The notes: generated from the sequence alone by a model not told the origin. A stretch of DNA of 64,000 nt from Sporosarcina aquimarina (GCF_023715615.1 NZ_JAMBOM010000002.1:410898-474897), one strand, 5' to 3'. Counted from the first letter of the stretch, positions 32,489 to 42,468 are shown. A program made the numbers and translations.

Positions 32489-33859
32489 TTAGCAACTTCC
32501 GGCTGTAGCACCGCAACAAGTCTCATCCTTTTTTGTAGATTCTAAGTTTATACTACACACACCGGTCTCGGGCAAGTCTAGTTCCACATTCTTCGCGGAT
32601 TCAAAATCTCCTGTCAGATAGGCTACAACTGATCGTACTTGTTCATAACCTGTCGCCATTAGGAAGGTTGGAGCACGTCCATAGCTTTTCATGCCAACGA
32701 TGTATAGATTTTTCTCAGGTTGTCTCAACTCCTCTTCACCATGTGGTCGAACCGTCCCACAGCTGTGGAGGTTTGGATCAATTAGTGGAGCTAGCATACT
32801 AATACTCTCAGTTGCTGCATCAATATTTATCCTTACTTCACTTAAGAAAGAAAAGTCAGGGCGACTCCCCGTATTGACGATTAGCTCATCAAGTCCTTCA
32901 ATTGAAAAGCTTTCTCCCTTTAAGTCTCCATTTAGTTTCAAAGAGCTTTCATTTTTCTCTACACTATGGATTCTAAAAGGTGTGTACACATGAACACGTC
33001 CTGAATTAACTAATTGATGAATGCGCGATCCAAGTTCCCCCCGTGCCTGAAGGGCATCCTTCTCTTCGCCACCATATGCTTCTTCCACACTATTTTTACG
33101 AAGAATCCATGTTATTTTTAGATCAGAATGTTTTTCATTCAGCTCGGATAACTCCAGAATCGTATTGATTGCGGAATGTCCACCCCCGATGACAGCCACT
33201 CTTTTTCCAATAAACCTTTCATACTCATTACCATTAATGTTCGGAATGCCATAAAATACCTGGTTCTCAAAAGACTTCTCTTCCTTCGTCCAAATACCAG
33301 TGGAATTCATGGGATTCGGTTGTCCCCATGTTCCTGTAGCATCAATAACTGCTTTCGCTTCGATCTGCTTTGTTTGACCCTGAGTTTCAATATACAGCAC
33401 AAAAGGAATGTTCTCCCTATTGGCTGATTTCATTTTATCAAACCCTTTTCTACTAATAGAAATCACCTTAGTATTCAGTCGAATTGAAGGTCTGATTTGT
33501 GGTAATTCAGCAACTTGTAGTAGGTAATTTTCCACTAACTCATTGCCAGTTGGGAGCACTTCAGGAGTTGGTGTATCCCATCCATTTTCTTCAAGTAACT
33601 CTCTGGCTACCTTATCGATATTATATTGCCAAGGCGAAAACAAACGAACGTGACCCCACTGTAAAACATGATGTCCTACACTTGGACCGGCTTCTAAAAC
33701 GATAAAATTCTCTCCTGCCTTCGCTAGGTGGGCGGCGGCGGCTAATCCAATAGGACCAGCTCCTATGATAGCAATTGGCAGCGACGAGTGTTCTTTTCTC
33801 TTACTTTTAGTAGTTATTGGTAATTCAGCACTTGAACAACATGCAGTTTGAGTTTTCAT
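32489..33859 (-). CDS. arsO: ArsO-like FAD/NAD(P)-binding monooxygenase
   Basis: A 456-residue flavoprotein. GAGPIGLAAAAHL (about residues 33-45) is the FAD Rossmann motif, GGGHSAINTILEL the NAD(P) motif, and ATGTWGQPNP the flavin-monooxygenase-type linker. Unusually it carries cysteine pairs at both ends (ACCSS near residue 8; CCGATAGSC at the C-terminus), suggesting metalloid or zinc binding. It follows arsC after a 242-bp gap with an ArsR-like half-site, so it is probably arsenic-responsive. Homologues sit in ars operons under the name ArsO; activity is not proven here. Confidence 0.75.
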   Translation of the reverse strand: MKTQTACCSSAELPITTKSKRKEHSSLPIAIIGAGPIGLAAAAHLAKAGENFIVLEAGPSVGHHVLQWGHVRLFSPWQYNIDKVARELLEENGWDTPTPEVLPTGNELVENYLLQVAELPQIRPSIRLNTKVISISRKGFDKMKSANRENIPFVLYIETQGQTKQIEAKAVIDATGTWGQPNPMNSTGIWTKEEKSFENQVFYGIPNINGNEYERFIGKRVAVIGGGHSAINTILELSELNEKHSDLKITWILRKNSVEEAYGGEEKDALQARGELGSRIHQLVNSGRVHVYTPFRIHSVEKNESSLKLNGDLKGESFSIEGLDELIVNTGSRPDFSFLSEVRINIDAATESISMLAPLIDPNLHSCGTVRPHGEEELRQPEKNLYIVGMKSYGRAPTFLMATGYEQVRSVVAYLTGDFESAKNVELDLPETGVCSINLESTKKDETCCGATAGSC

Positions 33860-34045
33860 GATAATACCTCCACGTATTATGTAATAGTTTTCCTTTTAGT
33901 TCGAGTAGAACGGGGATTTACAACCGCCATCAATCCAGAACCTTATCATTAAAGGAAGTAAAAGGAACAGAAAAAGGTCTATTCAATTGTTCGATTAGAA
34001 ATTCCACTATAATAGCCATTTAACCTTTAACATAAGCTCATAAAT

Positions 34046-34057
34046 ATATACTTATAT
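34046..34057 (-). promoter_or_regulatory. ArsR-like half-site before arsO
   Basis: ATATACTTATAT matches 12 of 12 bases of the left part of the inverted repeat in the arsR promoter. Lies 187 bases upstream of arsO, in the only long gap of the cluster. The rest of 33860-34101 has no gene. Confidence 0.45.
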
Positions 34058-34101
34058 GTCATGCACAATAAAAATCGCTAGACGTCTCCGCGGCCTATAA
34101 C

Positions 34102-34530
34102 TTATTTACCCGTTTTAGCGAACACTTCTATCCTTGCACCTATTTCATCTCGTACATGCCTGAAGAATGCCCACTTTTCTTCATCTGTTCCTTTTGCTTT
34201 TGCAGGATCATCAAATCCCCAATGCTCACGATGTACATGAGGTGGTGTCATTGGGCATTTGTCAGCAGCATCTCCACAAAGAGTTACAACAAAATCCACA
34301 CTATTTAAGATTTTAGGATCAATAATATCCGAAGTTTGACTTGAAATGTCAACTCCAATTTCATTCATAGCTTTAACCGCATTCAGATTTACTCCGTGTG
34401 CTTCAATGCCTGCACTGAGAACTTCCCAGTCTTCACCAAGAAACTTTTTTCCCCACCCTTCAGCCATTTGGCTACGGCATGAGTTACCTGTACATAAGAA
34501 ATAGACTGTTTTTTTCAGCATTACTGTCAT
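34102..34530 (-). CDS. arsC: Arsenate reductase (thioredoxin type)
   Basis: A 142-residue enzyme of the low-molecular-weight phosphatase-like ArsC group that reduces arsenate to arsenite using thioredoxin. The P-loop [13 protein letters not shown] carries the catalytic Cys13 and Arg19; the redox cysteine is in [11 protein letters not shown]. 17 bases after arsB in the same operon. Full length; the N-terminal MTV extension could start at the internal ATG four codons on. Confidence 0.93.
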   Translation of the reverse strand: MTVMLKKTVYFLCTGNSCRSQMAEGWGKKFLGEDWEVLSAGIEAHGVNLNAVKAMNEIGVDISSQTSDIIDPKILNSVDFVVTLCGDAADKCPMTPPHVHREHWGFDDPAKAKGTDEEKWAFFRHVRDEIGARIEVFAKTGK

Positions 34531-34547
34531 ACTTTTCTTTTTTCATA

Positions 34548-35843
34548 TTAGACTACCAATAGCCACACATAGAGACCCATTAATGTAATAAATAAAGTAG
34601 GGATTGTTAAGATGATACCGATTTTGAAATAAGTTCCCCAACTGATTTTAATACCTTTTTGCGAAAGGACATACAACCATAAAAGAGTTGCGAGTGATCC
34701 AATTGGTGTGATTTTCGGACCGAGGTCAGCTCCAATCACATTCGCGTAAATTAAAGCTTCTCGTATTGGACCAGAAGTCGTTGTTTCCCCAATCGCCAAA
34801 GCATCGATCAAGACAGTGGGCAAATTATTCATGATGGAGGAAAGGAATGCTGCTATAAAGCCCATAGACATCGTTGCGGTAAATAAGCCTTGGTCGGCAG
34901 CCCATTGAATCACATCCGCCAATACACTCGTTAAGCCAACATTTTTCAAGCCGTACACAACTACATACATGCCTACAGAGAAGAATACAATCGCCCAGGG
35001 TGCCCCTTTCAACACTTGTTTCGTCTGAACCGCTGAACTCTTTTTTGCCATGTACAAGAAGAATAGGGCTACGATTCCTGCAACAAATGAGACTGGGACT
35101 CCGATAAATTCACTTGTGAAGTAACCGATTAGTAAGATGCTAAGAACACCCCAAGAAAGTCGAAACATCTTGTGATCTTTGATCGCTTCACTCGGTGTTT
35201 TTAGTGCAGAAACTTCATAGTCGCCAGGAATACTTTTACGAAAGAATAGATATAGCACTAGAATACTCGCTACTAAAGCAAACAGATTCGGAACGATCAT
35301 CCTAGATGCATACTCTACAAATCCGATATCAAAAAAGTCAGCGGAAACGATATTCACCAAGTTACTCACAACAAACGGCAAGGAGGTCGTATCTGCTATG
35401 AATCCACTAGCGATAATAAAAGGAAAAATCATTTTCTCATTGAAATTCAAGTTCCGGACCATCGCTAGAACAATCGGTGTCAGTATTAAAGCCGCGCCAT
35501 CATTTGCAAATAATGCAGCAACGATAGCACCTAAAATACTAACGTACACAAACATACGAACTCCGCTTCCCTTAGCGAATCGTGCCATATGAAGAGCGGC
35601 CCATTCGAAGAAACCGATCTCATCTAATATTAAAGAGATTATAATAATAGCAATAAAAGCAAGCGTTGCATTCCATACAATACCTGTTACATCGGAAACA
35701 TCCCCAAAGTCAACTACACCCAGGAGTAAAGCGATCAGGGCACCGATACAGGCAGACCAGCCAATAGACAAATTTTTAGGCTGCCAAATTACAAATATGA
35801 GTGTCACAACAAAAATCAATGATGCGATAAAGACTGAAACCAA
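34548..35843 (-). CDS. arsB: Arsenite efflux permease ArsB
   Basis: A 431-residue membrane transporter of the ArsB family with about 12 segments ([54 protein letters not shown] are diagnostic). It extrudes arsenite and antimonite by proton antiport. TTG at 35843 has AAGGAGGAG upstream and lies 14 bases after arsR; the open frame to 35909 overlaps arsR and has no ribosome site. Second gene of the ars operon. Confidence 0.92.
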   Translation of the reverse strand: MVSVFIASLIFVVTLIFVIWQPKNLSIGWSACIGALIALLLGVVDFGDVSDVTGIVWNATLAFIAIIIISLILDEIGFFEWAALHMARFAKGSGVRMFVYVSILGAIVAALFANDGAALILTPIVLAMVRNLNFNEKMIFPFIIASGFIADTTSLPFVVSNLVNIVSADFFDIGFVEYASRMIVPNLFALVASILVLYLFFRKSIPGDYEVSALKTPSEAIKDHKMFRLSWGVLSILLIGYFTSEFIGVPVSFVAGIVALFFLYMAKKSSAVQTKQVLKGAPWAIVFFSVGMYVVVYGLKNVGLTSVLADVIQWAADQGLFTATMSMGFIAAFLSSIMNNLPTVLIDALAIGETTTSGPIREALIYANVIGADLGPKITPIGSLATLLWLYVLSQKGIKISWGTYFKIGIILTIPTLFITLMGLYVWLLVV

Positions 35844-35856
35844 TGTACGCTCCTCC

Positions 35857-36204
35857 TTAATTGCAAGAAATGCGCAATCCTTGCTCTTCCAATTCAACAA
35901 CCAATCCATTTTGTTCAGGTAGATGATTCAAGATACTTTGAACAAAAGGATAGTCTTCGTGCTCGTTGTTTATCGAGTAAAAGATCCATTGTCCTCTACG
36001 TTCTTCTTTCACCAATCCAACATCTCTTAGTTTCCTTAGGTGCTGGCTGATAGCAGGTTGACTCATCTTAAAGATTTCAACGAATTCACACACGCAACAA
36101 TCATGTGTTTGGAGCAGCTTCATCATTGTTAAACGGGTTTTGTCTCCAAGCAACTTGAAAATTTGTGATGCTTTATACAATTCTACTACCTCTGATTCGT
36201 TCAC
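35857..36204 (-). CDS. arsR: ArsR metalloregulatory repressor
   Basis: A 115-residue winged-helix repressor of the SmtB/ArsR family. The As(III)-binding motif is DCCVCEFVE in the recognition-domain helix, with [21 protein letters not shown] further C-terminal Cys (ISCN) is present. GTG start at 36204 behind GGAGGG. It represses its own operon, relieved by arsenite. The inverted repeat in the promoter upstream is its likely operator. Confidence 0.93.
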   Translation of the reverse strand: MNESEVVELYKASQIFKLLGDKTRLTMMKLLQTHDCCVCEFVEIFKMSQPAISQHLRKLRDVGLVKEERRGQWIFYSINNEHEDYPFVQSILNHLPEQNGLVVELEEQGLRISCN

Positions 36205-36230
36205 CTTTCATCCCTCCAAGGCTTTTCCAC

Positions 36231-36267
36231 ATTATATAATCATATACTTATATACGCAAGTGTATAT
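36231..36267 (-). promoter_or_regulatory. ars promoter and ArsR operator
   Basis: Minus strand: -35 TTGCGT (36254-36259) and -10 TATAAT (36231-36236), 17-bp spacer. The inverted repeat ATATACTT (36242-36249) / AAGTGTAT (36258-36265) covers the -35 and spacer, so bound ArsR would block polymerase. Confidence 0.75.
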
Positions 36268-36278
36268 TTTTAAACCAC

Positions 36279-36305
36279 AAAAAAGGACTGCTACATGGCA
36301 GCCCT
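36279..36305 (-). terminator. Terminator after short ORF
   Basis: GGGCTGC/GCAGTCC stem followed by six T on the minus strand, with only a 28-residue ORF upstream of it. Confidence 0.6.
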
Positions 36306-36319
36306 GAAAAATCCAAGGT

Positions 36320-36406
36320 CTATAACTTTAGAATTATATCCACCTTGTTAACATTATTATTTGTATCCTCACCAGCTTCTTGTAGCGTTGCAGGTGGAAA
36401 TACCAT
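36320..36406 (-). CDS. 28-residue ORF of unknown status
   Basis: ATG at 36406 reads MVFPPATLQEAGEDTN ... VNKVDIILKL then TAG. GGGG lies very close to the ATG. The frame is protein-like and ends 15 bases before a terminator, so it may be a true tiny gene or the tail of a deleted one. No family known. Confidence 0.3.
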   Translation of the reverse strand: MVFPPATLQEAGEDTNNNVNKVDIILKL

Positions 36407-36507
36407 TGCCCCTATTTATAGTTTTTAGCGTAATCCTTCTATCTTGCTTTTCTTTATACAAATTACTATTTGTTACAATGTCTTCTGGACTGTGAAGCGA
36501 ATGAAAA

Positions 36508-36531
36508 GCAGCTGCCCAATGGACAGCTGCC
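36508..36531 (-). terminator. Terminator of catalase gene
   Basis: GGCAGCTGTCC/GGGCAGCTGC-type stem with a T-run on the minus strand. Confidence 0.7.
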
Positions 36532-36541
36532 TCTTCGTATT

Positions 36542-38581
36542 TTATCGATCCCAGTGACGGTGTTCTGCCACTGCATTCACAAACTGTTGTGCAAAGTCAT
36601 CATTCTTAGAAGAGATAACCCCCGCTGTCATTTCCACGTTGGAATTGTCTACAAATTCTTGACCTTTTGATAAAATCCCAATCGGTTTAAAATGCTTATA
36701 CGTTTCGTTCAGGAAGTCAATCGTATCCATTTTGAACTTCTGTGGATTTTCAGCATCGCCCCCTGCAACGACAATTGCATCATACAGAACAGCGTGCATC
36801 GTCAAGAACGTCTCGTCCACCTCTGCTTCCAACCCATTTGCACCAGTTACCATTCCATATTTTTCGCTAATTAAATCCACATTCATGCCTGCATTTAAAC
36901 AAGCTTCCACGATGGTTTCCACTTCAGAGTCATCGAATTGGTTGCCAATTAGGACGCCTACTTTACGTGTATTCGGCAACTTCGCTTTGTTCTCTTGGCT
37001 CAATGCAGGTGAACTTTTCGTAACCGTGCTTTCCTCACTGGCATTTGGTGCATGTACACCTACTGCATGAGCAACAGCAGAAGCCAATCCATTATCTACA
37101 TGACCAAACATATCTACGACTTGTTGGCGTATATCTTTGCTTTTCACTTTTCCTACTTCAAAGCTAAATGCTTCCACAATATGTTTTTTCTCTACAACCG
37201 ACATACTGTTCCAGAACAATTTTGCTTGAGAGAAATGATCTTTGAACGAATCACTACGGGCTGCAATTTTGCGTCCGTCCACTTTTTCCTGATAGTGAAC
37301 GTATCCTCCCTCTTCTTCAGTAGAAGTCGATGGCGTATTATCTGCTAACGAATTCTTATGATAGGCCACCTGACCTGTATTGATGGTCTGACGGCCATAA
37401 CCATCTCGCTGATTATTATGGAATGGACAAACCGGTCGATTGATGGGCAGCTCATGGAAATTCGGTCCACCAAGTCTGATTAGTTGTGTATCTGTGTACG
37501 AGAACAAACGACCTTGCAACAACGGATCATTCGAGAAGTCAATTCCCGGTACAACGTGTCCTGGATGGAAAGCAACTTGCTCCGTTTCCGCAAATACATT
37601 ATCAACATTTCGATTCAATGTCATTTTCCCGATGATTTTAACGGGAACATCTTCTTCTGGCCATAGTTTCGTAGGATCTAAAATATCGAAATCAAAGTCA
37701 AATTCCTGTGATTCCTCGATGAGCTGAACACCAAGCTCCCATTCAGCATAGTCTCCATTTTCAATCGCTTCCCATAGATCTCTTCTATGGAAGTCCGGGT
37801 CTTTCCCGCTGATTTTCTGAGCTTCGTCCCAAACAAGGGAATTTACACCCATTTTCGGTTTCCAGTGGAACTTGACGAAGTGGGATTTGCCTTCTGCATT
37901 CACGAATCGATACGTATGTACACCGAATCCTTCCATCATGCGCAAACTACGTGGAATTGCTCGGTCTGACATATGCCACATGACCATATGGGCAGACTCT
38001 TGATTATTCGCAACAAAATCCCAAAATGTATCGTGTGCCGATGCTGCTTGAGGCATCTCATTGTGAGGTTCCGGCTTTACAGCGTGTATTAAGTCCGGGA
38101 ATTTAATAGCATCTTGTATAAAGAAAACCGGCATGTTGTTTCCTACAAGATCATAGTTTCCTTCGTCCGTGTAAAACTTCACTGCAAATCCACGGACATC
38201 CCGAACCGTTTCTGCAGATCCTTTGCTTCCTGCCACTGTTGAAAAGCGAGTGAAAACAGGTGTTTTCTTACCTGGAGTTTGTAAGAAATCCGCTTTTGTA
38301 TACTCACTCATTGATTCGTATAATTCGAATTCTCCATGAGCTGCATAACCTCTCGCATGGACGATTCTTTCAGGGATACGTTCATGGTCAAAATGGGTCA
38401 TTTTTTCACGGAAGTGGAAGTCTTCCATGAGTGTCGGCCCCCGTGTTCCTGCTTTTAAGGAGTGTTCATCCTCTGACACTTTCAAGCCTTGGTTTGTTGT
38501 AAGAGATTTGTTTTTGTCGTCTGTTCGAAATGTTTCGAGTTGACGGTGTTTTTTGTTTTGTTCTTCACTTTGATTTTGCAA
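36542..38581 (-). CDS. katE: Large-subunit catalase (HPII/KatE type)
   Basis: A clade 2 catalase of about 679 residues. Active-site His lies in RIVHARGYAAHG; the proximal tyrosine region reads RLFSYTDTQLIRLG, and the NADPH-less large-subunit form is shown by the C-terminal flavodoxin/glutaminase-like domain (KVGVLIGNQFDDSEVE). It decomposes hydrogen peroxide in the cytosol. I prefer TTG at 38581 behind CGGAGG over the GTG at 38614. B. subtilis KatE is a SigB general-stress gene; no SigB promoter was confirmed here. Confidence 0.92.
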   Translation of the reverse strand: MQNQSEEQNKKHRQLETFRTDDKNKSLTTNQGLKVSEDEHSLKAGTRGPTLMEDFHFREKMTHFDHERIPERIVHARGYAAHGEFELYESMSEYTKADFLQTPGKKTPVFTRFSTVAGSKGSAETVRDVRGFAVKFYTDEGNYDLVGNNMPVFFIQDAIKFPDLIHAVKPEPHNEMPQAASAHDTFWDFVANNQESAHMVMWHMSDRAIPRSLRMMEGFGVHTYRFVNAEGKSHFVKFHWKPKMGVNSLVWDEAQKISGKDPDFHRRDLWEAIENGDYAEWELGVQLIEESQEFDFDFDILDPTKLWPEEDVPVKIIGKMTLNRNVDNVFAETEQVAFHPGHVVPGIDFSNDPLLQGRLFSYTDTQLIRLGGPNFHELPINRPVCPFHNNQRDGYGRQTINTGQVAYHKNSLADNTPSTSTEEEGGYVHYQEKVDGRKIAARSDSFKDHFSQAKLFWNSMSVVEKKHIVEAFSFEVGKVKSKDIRQQVVDMFGHVDNGLASAVAHAVGVHAPNASEESTVTKSSPALSQENKAKLPNTRKVGVLIGNQFDDSEVETIVEACLNAGMNVDLISEKYGMVTGANGLEAEVDETFLTMHAVLYDAIVVAGGDAENPQKFKMDTIDFLNETYKHFKPIGILSKGQEFVDNSNVEMTAGVISSKNDDFAQQFVNAVAEHRHWDR

Positions 38582-38652
38582 GCTTGTCCGCCTCCGTTCA
38601 AGAATATCAGTCACAAGTCTATTCCCGAACAGGGGCTTCTTAAACTGTTACT

Positions 38653-39012
38653 CTAGAAAAAAGTACCACCAATATATCCCACATAGACAAATGCAATTCC
38701 AAAAATGATAGAACCCAACAAATACACCACCGACTTTGCAAATTCTTGAAGACGCGCCATAGCTACTATTTCTTTCACCCAAGTGGAAAAGGTCGTTAAT
38801 GCCCCTGCTACGCCCGTTGCTAGTAAAAAAGTTAGTGATGATGAAAGTTGTAATCCAACTACGAGACCGATGAGGAGACAACCTAGCAAATTGACTACAA
38901 GTGTCCCATATGGAATAAGTGAGTTAGTATTCAATTTTTTTGATACAAAATAACGAATGATTGCACCTGTGAATCCCCCTGCCGCAACAGCTACTAAATC
39001 TACCCACGTCAT
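38653..39012 (-). CDS. crcB: Fluoride channel subunit CrcB/Fluc
   Basis: A 119-residue membrane protein with four helices, family CrcB: GGFTGAIIRYFVS at the N-terminus, GTLVVNLLGCLLIG (central Asn) and GVAGALTTFSTW (the TTFS sodium/fluoride signature). Fluc channels are dual-topology dimers that leak fluoride out of the cell. Its start overlaps the stop of the second crcB gene by four bases, so the pair makes a heterodimer-type channel. Confidence 0.92.
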   Translation of the reverse strand: MTWVDLVAVAAGGFTGAIIRYFVSKKLNTNSLIPYGTLVVNLLGCLLIGLVVGLQLSSSLTFLLATGVAGALTTFSTWVKEIVAMARLQEFAKSVVYLLGSIIFGIAFVYVGYIGGTFF

Positions 39013-39383
39013 CCTTGCTGTCCCCTTCCGCCAAGTTGAATTCCGAGTGCGCCTGCGAATAATCCGAATAGTAGACTACAAGCCACATATAACAACGCGA
39101 TTTCAACGTGAGATTGCATCAACGTCAACGTCTCATAACTAAAAGCCGAAAATGTTGTAAACGAACCTAGAAAACCGACTGTGATGGCATCATATGTCGT
39201 TTTGTTCACCAACGTCCAATGCATTGTTTTTTCAACCAAAAAACAAAGAATGAAAGTCCCAACAATGTTCGCCACAAATGTTCCTACAGGAAATCCATTT
39301 GTCAATGGAACGAGCATTCCGATGAGAGTCCGTGCTAACGCTCCTAATGCCCCAGCGGCTCCGATCGCGAGTATCGTTCTCAT
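39009..39383 (-). CDS. crcB: Fluoride channel subunit CrcB/Fluc
   Basis: A 124-residue partner of the downstream crcB gene: GALGALARTLIGM, GTFVANIVGTFILCF with the pore Asn, and FLGSFTTFSAFSYE. Paired crcB genes are usual in Firmicutes. Its start overlaps the helicase stop by four bases, so all three minus-strand genes are translationally coupled. No fluoride riboswitch precedes it, because the helicase gene occupies the upstream DNA. Confidence 0.92.
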   Translation of the reverse strand: MRTILAIGAAGALGALARTLIGMLVPLTNGFPVGTFVANIVGTFILCFLVEKTMHWTLVNKTTYDAITVGFLGSFTTFSAFSYETLTLMQSHVEIALLYVACSLLFGLFAGALGIQLGGRGQQG

Positions 39384-41527
39384 AGGTCAGCCGTCTCTAA
39401 CATTCGCTTTTCCAGTACCGGTTGTAGCGCTAATCGCTTCGTTGCAGTAGCAAACCTAATTTCGATGGACTCCGCGCTTACTTCTATGATTTCTCCTTTA
39501 CCAAAAACTCGATGTTTGACAAGTGCACCTGTTTCTAACTGGTTGAGGTCTCCAATTCCATTCGGATTTACCGCAACAGATTTTGGTGCTGACTTCACCA
39601 AGCTACTCGTTGGTTTCTTGGAATCAGTGCGTTTCGGCAACAAAATCCCTCGAACTTCATTCACAAATTTCGAGTCTTCTTTCGACTTCCCGTCTTCCGA
39701 GGAGTAGGACAACAATTCTAGGCGTTCTTTTGCCCGAGTCATGCCCACATAAAATAAGCGTCGTGCTTCTTCTAACAATCGTGTATCTGTGAGGTCTTCC
39801 TCCGAAGGAATGGTGCCTTTAACAAGGTCAATCATAAACACCCGTTTAAACTCCAATCCTTTGGCACTATGGAAAGTCGATAGCGTCACTGCTTGTCCAA
39901 CAGGCTCTCGCTTTGCTTCCTGCACGGCTTCTTCAAGCGTTTTCAGCTGTTCCGCAAATTCAATCATCGTCCTCGTTTGTTCAGCAATTCCTTCTAACGT
40001 ATCTAAAATCCCTTTCAAACTGTCTGCACGGTAGCCGAACTTCGTCGACATACTTAGTAGACTTTCTTCATAACCGAGTTCGTAGCGAATCATACGGATG
40101 ATTTGTGCAGGTCGCATATCAGGGATTTTTTTGTATACCTCTCTATACGCATCAAGTTTCCTCACCTGACTGTCTTTTAAAACCGCCATCCCTTGAAATG
40201 CTTCGAACACATTCCCCTCGATTGTACTTCGTTCGAACTGCTGTAAGATCGATTTTGAAACAAATAATTGCATTTTTCCCGCGACCTTTGCAAAAATATC
40301 TTTTCGTTCCAGATTGAAACTAAGCCGCATGAAGTTGAGAATATCTTGTACAACCCAATGGGAGAAAAACTTATCATCAGCATCTTTCATGTAAAATGGG
40401 ATGCCCCGACGGTGTAGTTCATTAACAAATGGTGTAGAGGACGCATTATTCCTAAACAGGATTGCCACTTCACTTAAATCCTCTTCAGCAAGCAGTTCGT
40501 ATGTGACATACTCTAGTTGTTGCTTCGAATTATAAACACGTCTAAGTTGAATTGCCCCTCTTGAACCGTTTTCCGTATGCATCTTTTTATCCCAACGCTT
40601 TTTATTTCGCTTAATGAATGTTGCTGACGTGGTCACGATTTCAGATGACGATCGATAGTTTTGTTCCATATACAAGAGCTTGGCTTCAGGATACACAAGT
40701 TTGAAGTCCATTAAGTAATCAGGATCCGCTCCCCTCCATGCGTAAATTGATTGGTCATCATCAGCAACGACACACAAATTTCCATGCATGGCTGTCAGGT
40801 GTTCTACAATTTTGTGCTGAACGAGTGAGGTATCTTGACTCTCATCAGTTAGGATATAGTCATATTTCGATTGGAATTCTTCAGCAAGATTTTCATCCGT
40901 TCGCATAGCTTGTTCAGCTGTTAATAAAAGATCATCAAAGTCGAGCAATGTGGTTTCGACAGACACATTCTTTACCGTTTCATACTGACGTGCTATTTTC
41001 GCCGCTTGCGGAAATGGCTCATCCTTTTCCGTCCACTTTTCTGTAGGGACCATTTGGTTCTTCATTAAACTAATATAGGTTGATAATGAGTTCAACTGAT
41101 CTTCTGTTGCATTTTCCTTTAGCACATGACGACAAGCCGCTTTCAAAGCATTCTGCTTAGGATATCCTTCAAGTAATGTGAACTGTCGCCCTTGCTTTGC
41201 TATCCACTTTTTAGAAATCGTAAAGGCTAAGCTGTGAATCGTAGAAAAGTCTGCAGCAGGTAATTCCGGAAACAGTGCAGAGAACCGTTTCAGCATATCC
41301 CTCGCAGATGCTTTGCTGAACGTGATTGCTTTAATACGTTTTGGTTTGATCCCAAGTTCTTCTATTAAGTACCCGATGCGCATAATAATGGTTGTCGTTT
41401 TTCCAGAACCTGGACAAGCCAGGAGAAGTAGTGGGCCATCCGTTGTCAGCACCGCTTGTTTTTGCACATCGTTCAATTGGATATTCAGCTGTCTTTTTTT
41501 ACGTTCAAAAAAATCTTCCATGTACAT
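39380..41527 (-). CDS. UvrD/PcrA-type superfamily 1 helicase
   Basis: A 715-residue SF1A helicase. Walker A is LLACPGSGKTTTI (about residues 30-42), motif II is DESQDTS, motif III DDQSIYAWRGADP, motif VI VGMTRAKERLEL. It is shorter than PcrA (about 730-750) and ends in a PcrA-like C-terminal segment (VKHRVFGKGEIIEV). It unwinds DNA 3' to 5' in repair. ATG at 41527 has AAGGGAG upstream; the open frame to 41707 runs into non-coding sequence. Operon with both crcB genes. Confidence 0.9.
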   Translation of the reverse strand: MYMEDFFERKKRQLNIQLNDVQKQAVLTTDGPLLLLACPGSGKTTTIIMRIGYLIEELGIKPKRIKAITFSKASARDMLKRFSALFPELPAADFSTIHSLAFTISKKWIAKQGRQFTLLEGYPKQNALKAACRHVLKENATEDQLNSLSTYISLMKNQMVPTEKWTEKDEPFPQAAKIARQYETVKNVSVETTLLDFDDLLLTAEQAMRTDENLAEEFQSKYDYILTDESQDTSLVQHKIVEHLTAMHGNLCVVADDDQSIYAWRGADPDYLMDFKLVYPEAKLLYMEQNYRSSSEIVTTSATFIKRNKKRWDKKMHTENGSRGAIQLRRVYNSKQQLEYVTYELLAEEDLSEVAILFRNNASSTPFVNELHRRGIPFYMKDADDKFFSHWVVQDILNFMRLSFNLERKDIFAKVAGKMQLFVSKSILQQFERSTIEGNVFEAFQGMAVLKDSQVRKLDAYREVYKKIPDMRPAQIIRMIRYELGYEESLLSMSTKFGYRADSLKGILDTLEGIAEQTRTMIEFAEQLKTLEEAVQEAKREPVGQAVTLSTFHSAKGLEFKRVFMIDLVKGTIPSEEDLTDTRLLEEARRLFYVGMTRAKERLELLSYSSEDGKSKEDSKFVNEVRGILLPKRTDSKKPTSSLVKSAPKSVAVNPNGIGDLNQLETGALVKHRVFGKGEIIEVSAESIEIRFATATKRLALQPVLEKRMLETADL

Positions 41528-41598
41528 CAAATCTCCCTTAATAATACGTTCTTTTAAACTTATCATAAAACGCGGTCCATGAAGACTAGAACGAAGTA

Positions 41599-41631
41599 AA
41601 AAAACCTCCGCATAATTTCTGCAGAGGTTTG
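41599..41631 (-). terminator. Terminator before helicase gene
   Basis: AAACCTCTGC/GCGGAGGTTT stem with seven T on the minus strand. Ends the small gene at 41652. Confidence 0.8.
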
Positions 41632-41651
41632 GTAGTGGCTTTGTAGAAAAG

Positions 41652-41831
41652 TTAAAAGCCACCTGTTTCCAGCCGATCGTTTTGCAAATCGACCTTCTTT
41701 TTTGCACTTCCTGTGTAAGCAGTCGACGCGACTTCGTCGGTTCGTCGTTGACCGTCCGTGTATTCCGTTCCAGACATGCTATCTGTCTGTTGTTTCTCTC
41801 GTCTGTCTTTGCCTGTTTGCTTTTCAGTCAA
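41652..41831 (-). CDS. Small hydrophilic protein
   Basis: A 59-residue charged protein (TEKQTGKDRREKQQTD, GTEYTDGQRRTDEV, KKKVDLQNDRLETGGF), no membrane segment, likely disordered. TTG at 41831 follows AAGGAG by eight bases. Comparable short proteins are widespread in Bacillales without assigned function. It has its own terminator. Confidence 0.6.
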   Translation of the reverse strand: MTEKQTGKDRREKQQTDSMSGTEYTDGQRRTDEVASTAYTGSAKKKVDLQNDRLETGGF

Positions 41832-41923
41832 TGCCGCCACTCCTTTTCTAAGGTGTCTAATGCTAGCATGTCTCAAAAGCATTTGGCTTAGTCAGGTGAA
41901 ATATTCCTTTTCAGAACAGATGA

Positions 41924-42451
41924 TTACTTAGGATTCCCGATTTCATTAAATGGATAAAAGCGGAATTTCACTTTACCAACTACAGATTCTTCATCTATAC
42001 TACCGAAGATTCGGCTATCCATACTGTTTGCTCGATTATCTCCCATAACAAACAATTGACCTTCAGGGACGTTTACCTCGAAGTCCTGTGTCAATTTCTG
42101 CCCTTCTGGAAGTGCTGCTTTGTTTGAATCCAAGTAAGGTTCTTTATACTGTTTTCCATTAATAGATAGCACATCATTTTCCATTTTCACCGTATCACCT
42201 GGCAATCCGATTATTCGCTTAATGAAATCCTCTTCGGCATTTGGCGCATGGAATACAATCTTATCAAAATGCTCAAGTGATGATATTTTCGAAATGACTA
42301 CTCGATTATGATCGTGATACGTCGGCTCCATTGACTCCCCTGACACAATGACAGGTGTAAATAAGAATTGCCGTACGATGAATGCAACAAGTACTGCGAC
42401 AATCAAGGACTTCCCCCATGACCAAAATTCTTTCTTTGACTCAGCTTCCAT
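41924..42451 (-). CDS. sipS: Signal peptidase I
   Basis: A 175-residue type I signal peptidase, membrane-anchored by one N-terminal helix (LIVAVLVAFIVRQFLF). The catalytic Ser is in VSGESMEPTYHD and the Lys in EDFIKRIIGLPGD; the C-terminal MGDNRANSMDSR box is intact. It removes signal peptides from exported proteins. ATG at 42451 with CGGAGGG. Directly downstream of the alpha/beta hydrolase gene (12 bases between the ribosome sites' genes), a probable operon. Confidence 0.92.
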   Translation of the reverse strand: MEAESKKEFWSWGKSLIVAVLVAFIVRQFLFTPVIVSGESMEPTYHDHNRVVISKISSLEHFDKIVFHAPNAEEDFIKRIIGLPGDTVKMENDVLSINGKQYKEPYLDSNKAALPEGQKLTQDFEVNVPEGQLFVMGDNRANSMDSRIFGSIDEESVVGKVKFRFYPFNEIGNPK

Positions 42452-42468
42452 AGTTGACCCTCCGTTTA

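Noticed and set aside
38653..39383. Fluoride riboswitch before crcB
   Set aside because: Searched upstream: the helicase coding sequence overlaps crcB by four bases and no fluoride aptamer motif is visible.
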